A DNA stretch of 64,000 bases. Source: Marsupella aquatica (lineage: Eukaryota; Marchantiophyta). Location: contig OZ316896.1 of NCBI GenBank assembly GCA_973895155.1, positions 15,004,001 to 15,068,000 on the forward strand, read 5' to 3'. The notes beneath the pieces were generated by a model that was not told the DNA's origin, ran no database searches, and worked only from the letters and a program-made list of their open reading frames with translations. Every line of letters starts with the position of its first letter. Position 1 is the stretch's first letter. The position numbers and the translations under genes are program-made. This document shows positions 1 to 9,723 of this stretch, piece after piece.

Positions 1-445
1 ATATCTCAAAGGGGCAAATTTATTCTCCAAAATTAAGTTTCTAAGAATAACAAGAGAAATTTTTATAGGCTTCCAAAAATAATAACGGGTACTAGGGAGG
101 GGGGTGTATGCACATATACCTCTTTAGTTTACAAAGGCTGGGGGCCCAGGGAGCTCTTGCAGAGTACGTGTTGACCACTAACGGCAAGAAACTGGACCTC
201 ACCCTTTTTCACTCCAGCCAAAAAATCCTTCCGGTCCGACTCCGTATTCTCAAAGTGGAGTACCTTTCTTTGCTTGACATTAAAAGGAATCAAATCCGCA
301 ACATGTGGCTTGTGCCCAGGTGTTTTGACCATGGAATCAACAATGTCTTGCACATGATCAGAATTCAGCATCCGATGGCATAGTCTTGCCGGCGCGGGCA
401 AAATACTTTCGATCGGGATCAAAAAAATCTCATTTATCCTAAAAG

Positions 446-714
446 TGTAGTTCACCTCCACATGAGGCTACGTCCACAGGAACACACAAGAACTTTACTG
501 CACTCTTGGCCGACCAGCCATACCAAGCATCCACAGCACAAGCTCTCCCTATCTCTTAACTAGCTCCGTAACAATGAGCCTAAGTTCCACCAGGGTCTGG
601 CATCAGCCCTGGCTATATGCACAACAGCACTACCGCTAACATTAGCTAAGTCCTAACCCAAGTTAGACTAACTATAGTTAGCTCATGAGTCACAAGACTA
701 GAGCAATATCTAAC
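446..714 (-). mobile_element. Inverted LTR fragment of a Copia-related family
   Basis: Read on the minus strand from 714 downward, this segment starts TGTTAGATATT and continues through blocks matching the + strand LTR copy at 13,174-13,537. The shared blocks include the 'GGAACTTAGGCTCATTGTTA' stretch, 'GCTTGGTATGGC' and a block ending in 'GTGGACGTAGCCTC'. It breaks off near 446. Its start lies exactly where the 5' LTR of the large Copia element (716-845) begins, so it probably inserted into or recombined with that LTR in the opposite orientation. The homology is seen directly; the order of events is inferred. Confidence 0.7.
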
Positions 715-715
715 A

Positions 716-845
716 TGGATTTCTCTCACGGCCGCGGACGTACGTAGCCCAGACGGGGTGAACCAGGTACTTTCAATGTCAGAGTCTATGGATGTTGTTC
801 ACATGTGTTGACGCTGTCTCGTTTGGTCTAGATCATATCCCAACA
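716..845 (+). repeat. Copia 5' LTR, truncated to its 3' third
   Basis: This segment is nearly identical to the end of the 3' LTR (about 10,938-11,065). Both run from 'GGATTTCTCTCACGGCC' through 'ATGGATGTTGTTCACATGTG' to the terminal 'ATATCCCAACA'. About 240 bp of the expected 370-bp LTR is missing on the left, where an inverted LTR fragment now abuts it. The pair differs by several substitutions and a small indel near 740-750, so the insertion is not recent. Confidence 0.9.
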
Positions 846-847
846 AT

Positions 848-859
848 TGGTATCAGAGC
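848..859 (+). promoter_or_regulatory. Primer binding site, initiator tRNA-Met type
   Basis: TGGTATCAGAGC follows the LTR end by two bases. This is the standard minus-strand primer binding site of plant Copia elements, complementary to the 3' end of initiator tRNA-Met. Confidence 0.95.
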
Positions 860-2037
860 TTGGGGACCGAGATTGAGAAGCGTTTGGGGCTCATCGTGAC
901 CGATTTGTGGCGTTCGGTGCGGGATGTGAGCGTGAATCGTCTCCTAGGCAAAGTAGCATAGGCTTTGGTCTGTTCCTGTGTTGTTTAGGCAGAAGATTGC
1001 ACGCATTTTGAAGGTGGGAAGAATTCCCTTTGTGTTCGATGGGTTTTCAATGATTTTCTTCAATGTGAGCGCAATCCGGGTGTCTCGCTTGTTCGTTTTT
1101 GTCGTTGATTTGATCCGGGGAGTTACAAACGGGACGCGGATCAGTTTGCAATAAATGGGAAATACTTTGGTGGTGTGTGTGACCACTAACTTGATGTCAA
1201 AGCTGGCTGTTAAGCTCAAGCAGTCGTAGCTAGGAACTCAAAGCGACGATCGTACAATTGTACGAATTTAGGTCGATTTTTTAAAATCATGATCTTGTGT
1301 TTCCCATAGGCTTGTTGGAAATATCTCGTCGCGCTCGTTCCAACCATATAAATTATAGATTGATCGGAGATTAGACGGTTGAGATATGGGCAGTCAAAGC
1401 AGGTTTGACTTTGGCTGCATGGCAGGGCGCGGGAAGGGCGTTCGGCCGAGTACGGGAAGGGTGGCAGGGCGGCAGGGGGGCAGCAGGGTGCTTGGGTCAT
1501 GGTGCAAACAGGCATAGTCCTATTTGTGGCAAGTTCCACAGGGCAATTTGCCCCTGCGTAGGGCCAAACGCCCCCTGTACTTTTATTCCCTATATTCCCA
1601 ATTTTCCAGAACGTTAAAATGCAGTGGTAAATTAGGGATCCGGCAAGGCAAATGGGTTCCATTTTTGGAGATTTTTGCAGGGGTGTTCTTGGGGGAGTTA
1701 GGGAGAGGCCTGAAAAATTGGTTTAGGAAACGGAGGTGCATGGAAGTTTTTATTAAAAAGATTCCTTGAGGGGGTCGGAAGTGACATTTTGACCCCCTTG
1801 CAATTAGCGGTTAATAACTCTTGGCTTGAGTGTCTGTTTGCGGAGCTGTTTGGTGTTCTGGAAAGGTTATCTTCGAGGCTACAGGAAGGTGAAGTCAGTT
1901 ATTGATTTAGATCACTTTCATTTTTGGGTGATTTTTTGGGTGAGGCTGCTTGGAGGGTCCGATACGGTTTGGCAGCCTTACAAGCACCTTGGTAGCTTAC
2001 ATTGAATACATTGCATGTAAGAGTAGGGGACATTGTG
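860..2037 (+). other. Retroelement untranslated leader
   Basis: About 1.2 kb between the primer binding site and the gag start codon. No conserved protein is seen. A G-rich stretch at about 1,424-1,495 has repeated GGG runs (see findings). Short reading frames here look incidental. Confidence 0.6.
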
Positions 2038-2891
2038 ATGGCATCCCGGAAGGTGATCAGTGTAAAGTATGAAGTGGAGCAATTCACCGGCCACAATAAC
2101 TTCACGTCATGGAAAGTACAAATGAAGGACGTTCTTGTTTCCTAGGGCTTGGGTTCAGCATTCAGCACCAAGCCATCCTCCATGACCGATGAGGAGTGAG
2201 AAGACATTGGCAATCGTGCTCTCAGTTTGATTAGGCTCCACTTGGCACCTGAAGTTTACTTCAGGTTATGACGGAGGACACAGTTACAAAGCTGTGGGAT
2301 CGACTGAAGCTTATGTATCAGAAGAAGTAGTTGACAAATCGACTATACACGAGCTTGAAGTTGATGAACTTCAAGATGGTTGAAGGTAAAACTATGCACG
2401 GACATATTGATGGTTTTAATTTAATCGTTGCAGAGTTGGCGAGTCTCAATGAGAAGGTGGAGGATGAGAAGAAGGCCCTTCATTTGCTTACTTCCTTGCC
2501 ACGCTCATATGAGAACCTGGTCTAGACAATCTTGTATGGCAAGACAACGTTGACCTATGATGAGACAGTGAACACTCTGTTGTCAGACAAAATGCAAAAG
2601 AAGATACACAACGGTTCTTCTTCTTCTTCTTCATCTGGATCAGCACTAGCAGTTACCATGGGCAGGTCACGACAGCGTTTTATAGGCTCCTCTGGTAAAA
2701 CCAAGGCTAGATCAAAGTCACGTGACTCGAATGGTGTTGAGTGCTGGAAATATGGTCAGAAGGGCCACATTAAGAGGAATTGCAGGAGTGGTGGTAGCAT
2801 TCAAAGTCAGTCGAGTCTTGTTACTTTTGATGATGTTGTTGGTTTTGCCTTATGTACCGGTTCCAAGGTGGGGGACCAGAGTGGATTTTAG
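2038..2891 (+). pseudogene. Copia gag (nucleocapsid) pseudogene
   Basis: An ATG at 2,038 opens a typical Copia gag: 'FTGHNNFTSWKVQMKDVL' near the N-terminus, then the UBN2-like segment around 2,331-2,600. A poly-serine run from TTC repeats (2,618-2,637) precedes a CCHC-type zinc knuckle at about 2,740-2,790. The knuckle reads CWKYGQKGHIKRNC: the second cysteine of the CX2CX4HX4C pattern is replaced by tyrosine, so zinc binding would be impaired. Frame is lost at stops near 2,142, 2,197 and 2,523 and at frame breaks around 2,270-2,330. The function known for the family is packaging element RNA in virus-like particles; this copy is dead. Confidence 0.88.
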
Positions 2892-5690
2892 ATTCTGCAT
2901 GTTCCTTTCATATGTGCCATGACAAGGAGGTCTTTTGCACCTATGAACCAAAATCAGGGAACGTCTTGATGGGGAATGATCAACCCTGTCAAGTCATTGG
3001 CAAAGGTACAGTGCGCATTCAAATGTTTGATGGAGCTGTGCATACGTTGACGAACGTTCGTCACATTCCAGATTTGAAGCGGAATTTGATCTCTTTGGGA
3101 GCATTGGACACATCTGGTTGTCAATGGAGTACAACCAATGGAGTTTTGAGGGTCACACATGATCCTCTAGCAGTGATGGAAGGTAGGAAGCAAGGTAATC
3201 TATATATCCTGGTAGGCACCACAATTCTTGGTAGTGCCAATGCAGTTTCATCAGAGGTGGATCAGACACGATTGTGGCATGCACGGTTGGGTCACTTGAG
3301 TGAGAAAGGGTTGAATGTGTTGTGCAAACAGAATCTCTTGCCAAGTGCAAAATCGTGCAAGTTGGGGTTTTGTCAGCACTGTGTCCTTGGTAAGCAGCAT
3401 CGTGTAAGTTTCTCAACAGCCAGTCATACCTCTAAAGATATTTTGGATTACATTCATTCTGATGTGTGGAAATCACCTGAGCTCTCAATGTCAGGAATGA
3501 AGTATTACATATCTTTTATTGATGATTATTCAAGGATGATCTGGGTGTACTTTATGCGTGAGAAGTTTGAGGTGTTCTCAATCTTCAAGAAGTGGAAGAT
3601 GTAGGTTGAGACACAAACAGGAAAGAACGTGAAATTTCTTTGTTCAGACAATGGAGGTGAGTATATCTCTAATGAATTTCATCTCTATTTAGAGCGTGAA
3701 GACATTACTCGACATTTGACCAATGCATATACTCCTCAATAGAATGGTGTTTTTGAGAGGCTGAACAGGACACTATTGGAGAGGTACAGAAGTATGTTGA
3801 GCCAAGCAGGTCTATCGAAGATCTTTAATTTGGGTTGAAGCTGTCAACACAACAGCTTACCTACTAACATTGTCTCCAATTAGCAGTATTGGTCTTAAGA
3901 CTCCGTTTGAGATGTGGCACAAGAGACCTGTAGATTACACGAGGTTGCGTGTGTTTGGATGTGAGGCATATGCGTTATTGCCTCCAGTTTCACGGAATAA
4001 GCTTGATCCAAAGTCTGTGAAATGTGTGTTTCTTGGCTACCAGAAGGGAGTAAAAGGGTATCGTCTTTGGGACCCGAAGGCACAGAAGTTGGTAGGACTT
4101 CAGCAAGGATGTTTCCTTCAATGAAGGTCCATCATTGAAGGAGGGGGAAGAAATGCCACATACTCCTGATGCTGACACAATTGAGGGGGAGATTGAGCAT
4201 GAGTATGCTCATGGACCAACACCCGCGCCGACGGTACCATTGGCACCAGTACCAGTAGCTATAGTTAGTGGAGAATCAGTTGCTCTTGGTGTGGGTGAGT
4301 CATCTAGGCGGTCATCTTCACGGCCAGTTCAAGCTCCAAAAATGTATGGTACATGGTTTCCCTCAGACCAGTTGGAGAGTGATGATGATATTGATGATTC
4401 TGAAGCCGTTATGCTTATAGAAGATGGTGATCCATCTACATATGGTGAAGCCATGTCTTCTATGGATAAAGCACAATGGAGTGTTGCCATGCAAACAGAG
4501 ATGCAGTCACTGTATAAGAACAAGACTTGGGAGTTGGCTGAGCTTCCTAAAGGTTAACAGGTCATTGACAACAAGTGGGTGTTCAAGAAGAAGGATGACA
4601 CTTCTGAACATGCAAAGAAGATCTACAAGGTCAAGCTTGTGGCCAAGGGATTCACCCAAAGGAAGGGTGTGGACTATAATGAGGTCTTCTCACCAGTAGT
4701 AGCGATGGCTACTTTGCGCTTGATTATGGCATTGGTTGTTCTGTTTGATCTCTGCATGGAGCAAATGGATGTAGTCACAACTTTTTTGTATATATGGACT
4801 ACTAAATGAATTGATATTCCTGAGGCATCCACAAGGATTTGTGGCTAAGGGTAGGGAGCACTTGGTGTGTAAGCTGTGGAAGTTGCTTTATGGTCTGAAG
4901 CAAAGTCCAAGGTAGTGGAACAAGAGGTTTTATACCTTTATGTTGTCACTGGGCTTTGTTCAGAGTGAATATGACGGTTGTGTCTACATGAAGAAGGTGA
5001 GCAATGCAGTGTTTGGTTTCATTATTTTGGTCCTTTATGTGGATGATATGCTCATTGTTGCCAAGGATATGGCAGAGATTATTAAACTCAAGACTCAGTT
5101 GAGCTCAGAGTTTAGTATGAAGGATTTAGGATCAGCCAGACGCATACTTGGGATGGAGATTCATAGAGACAGGAAGAAGGGGAAATTGTGGCTGACGTAG
5201 AGTAAACTGTATACAACGAAGGTACAAGTTGCTAAGTTCAACATGGCAAGTGCTAAGGTTGTAACTACTCCTCTGGCAACAGATTTCAAGTTTTCGGCCG
5301 CATCTTGTCCCACAGATGCAATTGAAAAGGGATTGATGTCTAAGGTTCTTTACGACAGTGAAATGGGCAGTTTGATGTACCTTATGGTTAGTACTCGACC
5401 AGACATAGCGCATGTTGTGGGTGTGGTGAGTAGGTACATGCCTTGGTTAACCTAGGGAAGGTACATTGGGAAGCAGTCAAATGGATTCTAAGGTACTTAC
5501 ACGGCACATCTGAGGTTGGTTTGTTGTTTGATGCACATTCAAACAATGCGATGTCTTTTGTTGGATATGTGGATTCAGCTACGGTGGTGATTTGGATCAA
5601 CGAAAGTCTACTATAGGGTATTCTTTCACGTTGGCAAGAGGATGTGTAAGTTGGAGATCCATGAAGCAGAAGTATTCTTGTATATGTATT
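2852..5690 (+). pseudogene. Copia pol pseudogene: protease, integrase, reverse transcriptase, partial RNase H
   Basis: Protease: 'WILDSACSFHMC' at about 2,880, the D-S-A/G aspartic active site. Integrase: the HHCC region 'LWHARLGHLS' then 'FCQHCVLGKQ' (3,270-3,400), followed by catalytic-core pieces DVW, DNGGEY and the glutamate in NGVFERLNRT (3,460-3,790). Reverse transcriptase: 'NKWVFKKK' at about 4,570, 'LVAKGFTQRKGVDYNEVFSP' at about 4,640-4,695, and the catalytic YVDDM at about 5,036-5,050. RNase H: the start, 'GYSFTLARGCVSW', is present but the conserved STTEAEY segment is absent after about 5,690. At least five stops (for example near 3,603, 3,740, 4,555 and 5,200) and several frame breaks make it non-functional. 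The order INT before RT is diagnostic of Copia. Confidence 0.93.
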
Positions 5691-6081
5691 CTCTATCCGG
5701 TATGTACCGGCTACGGTCTAATTCTAATTAACCGTCATGGAGAAGGGGGGAACATATGTTTTCTATCTAGAATTTCCCGAGGAGATACATATGGGTAACA
5801 AGAGCTAGTACTAGGTAGGTAGTTTATTTCTTAAGTATGTCTGCTCTATTTGACACTTTGTCAACTACGGCTTAGTTCTAGTTAGCTCTCAAGTATAGAG
5901 GGAAAACTCATTGGTTTTACCTTCTAGAACTTCCCGAGGATATTCATACGGATAGTTAGAAGTAACTGTGATGCCTAGACAGGAATCACTCGGCCGGTTA
6001 AGTGGGTAAAGCAGGAAGGCACCTTAGGAACACCTTAGTATAGGGACAAAACAAGGAAAATATAAACAATTAGGGGCAACC
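5690..6081 (+). repeat. Two diverged direct repeats at the pol/insert boundary
   Basis: After pol stops resembling RNase H, two related ~85-90 bp units start at 5,711 and 5,864, 153 bp apart. Both begin CTACGG, both contain 'CTAGAA(C/T)TTCCCGAGGA' and both end in 'CATA(T/C)GG'. They lie immediately before the long reading frame starting at 6,082. They may be part of the 5' untranslated or terminal region of a nested element. No TG...CA-bounded LTR pair could be confirmed around the insert. Confidence 0.5.
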
Positions 6082-8595
6082 ATGGAACCCGGGCCGAGGC
6101 CGGAGGTAAGGCTGAGGGTGAAAACCCGATTAGGGTTAGGGCGCGTTAAGCGTCGGCGGCTAGGAAGGATCAACGGGAAGAAGGACCGGCGGAGGAGAGG
6201 GGTAAGGAGCGCTTGCAGGAGATGGTGGCTCATTTGCGAGCACGAACTAGGCAGACGACTACGGGAGGCCAACTACTGTCAGCTGCTTAGGCAAGCACTC
6301 GGGGAGAGAGTAGATACCGACGATCGACCTAAGGAGGGTATGAGCAACGTCAATCAAGCGGCACATTTCTGGGGATGCCTGTTCAAACGGGCAACTGAGT
6401 ACATCAAGACTTACGAGGACGAGGAGTCAGAAAGGGCAGCTCGAGAACGGCAGGAGCTCGCTCGATTGTGGGAGCTGCAGAAGATGGCTTTCTTAGGAGG
6501 CGAACTCATCAAGGACGAGTTCCTGTGGACGCCTACTTCCAATCAACTCGACGATCTTCTGTTTTGCAAAGACAGCGTCGTCGGCATCCGAGAGGCCATC
6601 AAGAACTGCAACGACATACACTGGGAATTAAAGGGTAGCACGGAAAGGTGGACCCAGGCAACGGTGCTAGGAGAAACCTCTACGGCAGCAGAGATGAAGA
6701 GGAAGGGAGCCGTCAACGATGAAGCCACCCCGGCAAAAAGAACGAGGTCGGCGGCACCAAAGAAGCCAGCCGAGCAGCAGAACAGGAGGCAGGGAGAAGC
6801 CGAAGAGGAGGAGGTCGATCCCATCAAGGCCATTCCAACCAGGGATGACACCTGGAATGGCTGGGCGGCAACCCTACCGGTGGAGGTGCAACTACATTTT
6901 GCACGGGAGGAGGATGCATGCTTTACGGCCATGCAAACCAAGAGGTACCAAGGCTTCATGGCCGGATCCGGCTTGGAGGCCTTTGTAAGATTACCATGGC
7001 TGAAGCCGGAGGTACCGGAGTCAGACCTATTAGAATTCGTGGGGTCATGGGAACCCGAGACCAATTGCACGAGGATATATGGGAAGGATTTCTATCTTAC
7101 TCCCAAGGTAATTGCCGAAGTGTTTGGCCTGCCGATAGGCAATAAGACCAAAGTTGATACCAGGAAGACCTTGCCTGACAAGGAGTTCCGGTCGTTCCCC
7201 GGGCCATCAACGAAGAATGGCTTCTTCCGGAACACCTGCACCAACCCGCACATAGGAGAGATGATCGACTTCTTGCGGGTGACCATGCATTGTAACTTGC
7301 CGAGGGCAGAGATCGGCAAGGCACAGGTCTATCTGGCAGAAAGGCCAGACCCAAGCCGGGACTACAACGGGTACCTCCTCAACCAATTGAAGAAGATCTT
7401 AAAGGAGGAGCAGCAGGTAATCGGCATGGGGAGCGTGTCGCGGCTGGGCTATCATATGCCGCTGTTGTGCCGGTATGCCAGAGGTCAGACTTTTGCCCCG
7501 GTACTTCCCCTGCAGGTAAGGGCACCCGAGGAAGCTCCAACGCCGAGGCCGTTGGCTGAGAAGCCTCAACCACCTGTTAGTCCTACGATCGAGCAGGTGT
7601 TTAGGCCCAAGAAGGAGGACTTGCCGATGCAGCAACCAGGCATGCAGAGTCTGCTGAAACTACTGGAGAAAGAAAAGAAATCGGCATCGGCAACAACAAC
7701 GGCAACGGCAACAATGCAGGACACTACTACAGAGGTAGGCCTACACCGGCTCACAAGAGAAAACCCCTTTGCTGGAGACAAGGAGAGAATCAGGCCGGAA
7801 TCCAAGCCAGGTGTTCGAATGTACGTGGGAACCTCAAGCTCCGAATCTGAGGCAGAATTGCCTGAAGCTCCTACCGATGAAGAGGAGAGGGAGAAGCCGG
7901 AAGTCCAAGAGGTAGAGGAGGCAGTGGAGGCAGTGGAGGACTGCAGCCATGATAATTCCGGCTATGGGTCGGACCATCACGTTCCAGGAGTAAGGACCTG
8001 TGGCCGGTTTGTCCCCACACTTCCAAGGGTAGTGCGAGGGGACCCCAACCAGCAGAGTAGCCCTGAGTCTCCCCCACCAGATGTTGCTCCCCCGAGCTTC
8101 GACGGCATAAAACAGACGGTGCAGGAATTTCAGGAGCGAATCAAGCAGGAGGAGGAGGCCGCCCTGGCTAAGGAAAAGGATTTACCAGGAGGAGATTGGC
8201 CGGAGGACATCAGGCGGCTAGCCAAAAAAGGAAGCAAACCTCTAGCCACGATTGAAGAGATCCGCAGGACGGCTTGGGAGCAGAGGCCGCGATGGGCGAT
8301 GCCGATCACTTCTACTTACTCCACCTACGCTAAGAATAGAGCCATGGAGTATGGTGAGATGTGTGGGGAACTTGCGCTCGGCATCTTTGGAGAGGAGTTG
8401 GAGGTAGGACCCTTTTTCCATAGGGAGCAGTTGGAGAAGCACCAATTAGCAGAAGCGGTGGCTTTAGAGAGAAGCAAGAAGGACGAGGTCATTCGGCGGC
8501 TTAGGAGGATGGAAGCCGAGATTGAAGATCTAAGGGCGGCCAAGAAAGCCCAAGATGAACTGCGGATTAAACGACATGAGCTGAACATCATGTAG
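6082..8595 (+). CDS. Large transposon-type ORF, N-terminal part: plant-mobile-domain-like protein
   Basis: An 837-codon open frame from an ATG in good context (ACCATGG) to TAG at 8,593-8,595. The first ~85 residues are arginine-rich and may not be native; a second start, MSNVNQ, lies at about 6,340. A basic cluster at residues ~205-230 (KRK...AKRTR) looks like a bipartite nuclear localisation signal. Residues ~314-352 contain W-x-PET, then I-Y-G-K-D-F-Y-L-T and VFGLPIG. This resembles the plant mobile domain / 'plant transposon protein' fold known from transposable elements and from host MAIN/MAIL proteins; the assignment is by pattern only. The middle is rich in Pro, Glu and Ser, and the last ~60 residues enter a coiled coil that continues past the stop. 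It lies between dead Copia pol and the 3' LTR, yet has one stop in 3.6 kb. It could be an env-position accessory gene or a nested element's gag-like gene. Confidence 0.7.
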   Translation: MEPGPRPEVRLRVKTRLGLGRVKRRRLGRINGKKDRRRRGVRSACRRWWLICEHELGRRLREANYCQLLRQALGERVDTDDRPKEGMSNVNQAAHFWGCLFKRATEYIKTYEDEESERAARERQELARLWELQKMAFLGGELIKDEFLWTPTSNQLDDLLFCKDSVVGIREAIKNCNDIHWELKGSTERWTQATVLGETSTAAEMKRKGAVNDEATPAKRTRSAAPKKPAEQQNRRQGEAEEEEVDPIKAIPTRDDTWNGWAATLPVEVQLHFAREEDACFTAMQTKRYQGFMAGSGLEAFVRLPWLKPEVPESDLLEFVGSWEPETNCTRIYGKDFYLTPKVIAEVFGLPIGNKTKVDTRKTLPDKEFRSFPGPSTKNGFFRNTCTNPHIGEMIDFLRVTMHCNLPRAEIGKAQVYLAERPDPSRDYNGYLLNQLKKILKEEQQVIGMGSVSRLGYHMPLLCRYARGQTFAPVLPLQVRAPEEAPTPRPLAEKPQPPVSPTIEQVFRPKKEDLPMQQPGMQSLLKLLEKEKKSASATTTATATMQDTTTEVGLHRLTRENPFAGDKERIRPESKPGVRMYVGTSSSESEAELPEAPTDEEEREKPEVQEVEEAVEAVEDCSHDNSGYGSDHHVPGVRTCGRFVPTLPRVVRGDPNQQSSPESPPPDVAPPSFDGIKQTVQEFQERIKQEEEAALAKEKDLPGGDWPEDIRRLAKKGSKPLATIEEIRRTAWEQRPRWAMPITSTYSTYAKNRAMEYGEMCGELALGIFGEELEVGPFFHREQLEKHQLAEAVALERSKKDEVIRRLRRMEAEIEDLRAAKKAQDELRIKRHELNIM

Positions 8596-9723
8596 GGGCA
8601 GTTGGACACCGCGCAGGCTGATAATCAGAATATCAAGGATAAACTGACTCAGACGCAGGAAGAGTTGGCCGACACGATCAAAGAGAGGGAGAAGTGGAAG
8701 CAAGAGCTGAAGAATACAGAGGAGGCCCACATAACAGCCAACAGCCGGGCCATGGCGGAAACCCAAAGAAAGGAATGGGCGTTGAAAGGGGAGCTCGAGA
8801 AAATCCGCGGAGCCCTTGAGCAGAAGGAGGCCGAGTTAGGGAAATCCTATCAAGGGATTATGGCGCTGCAGCAGGAGCTTGCGTCCCTGACGGCCAGCTT
8901 CAAGGCCGACCTAAGGGAGAAGGACGAGATGCTCGAACAGACTTACGCCAAGATGAACCAGATGGAGTCTGTCATCATTGCAGAGCTCGACAAGGAGCTA
9001 AAAGCAACCCAGGAGGAGAGGACTACCTTGAAACAAGAACGGGAGGAAGCCCAGAAGGAACTAGAGGAGGCACGCAAGGACCTGGATGAGACCCAGGAGG
9101 AGTTGGAGGAAATCACGAGGAAGATGGAGAACCTCCAGCGGCGGGCCGACAACCAAACGGAGCGGCTGAAGAAACAAGCCGCAGTATTTAGGTGCTTGTC
9201 TTCATCAGGCCCAACTCCAATTGGGGCAACCAAGTTACCAGGAGTGGTACTGGCCGAAGAAAAAGCCGCGCCAACTGCACCAGTGCCGGAGGTAAGTGGG
9301 AAGGGGAAGGGACCAGCTGCCGAACCAGAAAAGAAGAAAAAGCGGAAACCTTCAGGGTCAAGGAGTAATCCGACTCCACAAGCCGTGGTGACCAAAGAGG
9401 TAGAACCAGCACCATCCTCCGACATGAATACGGCAATAGATCCCGCTATGATCACAGGTAGGGATGGTGCGGCCCAAGCCGAACTACTCAGTAAGGAGGC
9501 CAGTATTCCAGATCCGCCTCTTGAGCAGGCCGGGGAGACCGTAGCCGAGGCTGAGGCCGTAACCGATTCTCGAGCCGATGCCGACGCCGATGGTGGACCC
9601 AGTCAGGCCGATGGAGAGTTGACTCAGTCAAGGGCAGGTAATCTGTCAGGGAATGAGCATACGGCAGTGGCTGAGGAGGAAGCGTTGGGGGCGTCCATTA
9701 AGGATCCACCACCGGTGTCGTGA
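8596..9723 (+). CDS. Large transposon-type ORF, C-terminal part: coiled coil and basic tail, same frame after TAG
   Basis: This continues the 6,082 frame directly after the single TAG for a further 375 codons to TGA at 9,721-9,723. There is no ATG at its beginning, so it is either the readthrough half of one ~1,213-residue protein or a disabled tail. The first ~190 residues form an unbroken E/K/Q-rich heptad pattern typical of a long coiled coil. It is followed by a Pro/Ala-rich linker, the basic cluster KKKKRKPSGSR (nuclear localisation-like), and an acidic Ala/Glu/Asp-rich low-complexity end. Composition and frame continuity show it belonged to the upstream ORF. No enzyme motif is visible. 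Confidence 0.65.
   Translation, partial: GQLDTAQADNQNIKDKLTQTQEELADTIKEREKWKQELKNTEEAHITANSRAMAETQRKEWALKGELEKIRGALEQKEAELGKSYQGIMALQQELASLTASFKADLREKDEMLEQTYAKMNQMESVIIAELDKELKATQEERTTLKQEREEAQKELEEARKDLDETQEELEEITRKMENLQRRADNQTERLKKQAAVFRCLSSSGPTPIGATKLPGVVLAEEKAAPTAPVPEVSGKGKGPAAEPEKKKKRKPSGSRSNPTPQAVVTKEVEPAPSSDMNTAIDPAMITGRDGAAQAELLSKEASIPDPPLEQAGETVAEAEAVTDSRADADADGGPSQADGELTQSRAGNLSGNEHTAVAEEEALGASIKDPPPVS

Noticed and set aside
6082-6340. Arginine-rich first 85 residues as a real DNA-binding N-terminus
   Set aside because: Sequence looks like translated leader; a later Met (about 6,340) begins the protein-like part. Kept only as possible.
8943-9455. 170-codon minus-strand frame inside the large transposon ORF
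   Set aside because: Serine/phenylalanine-rich shadow of the Glu/Lys-rich sense frame.
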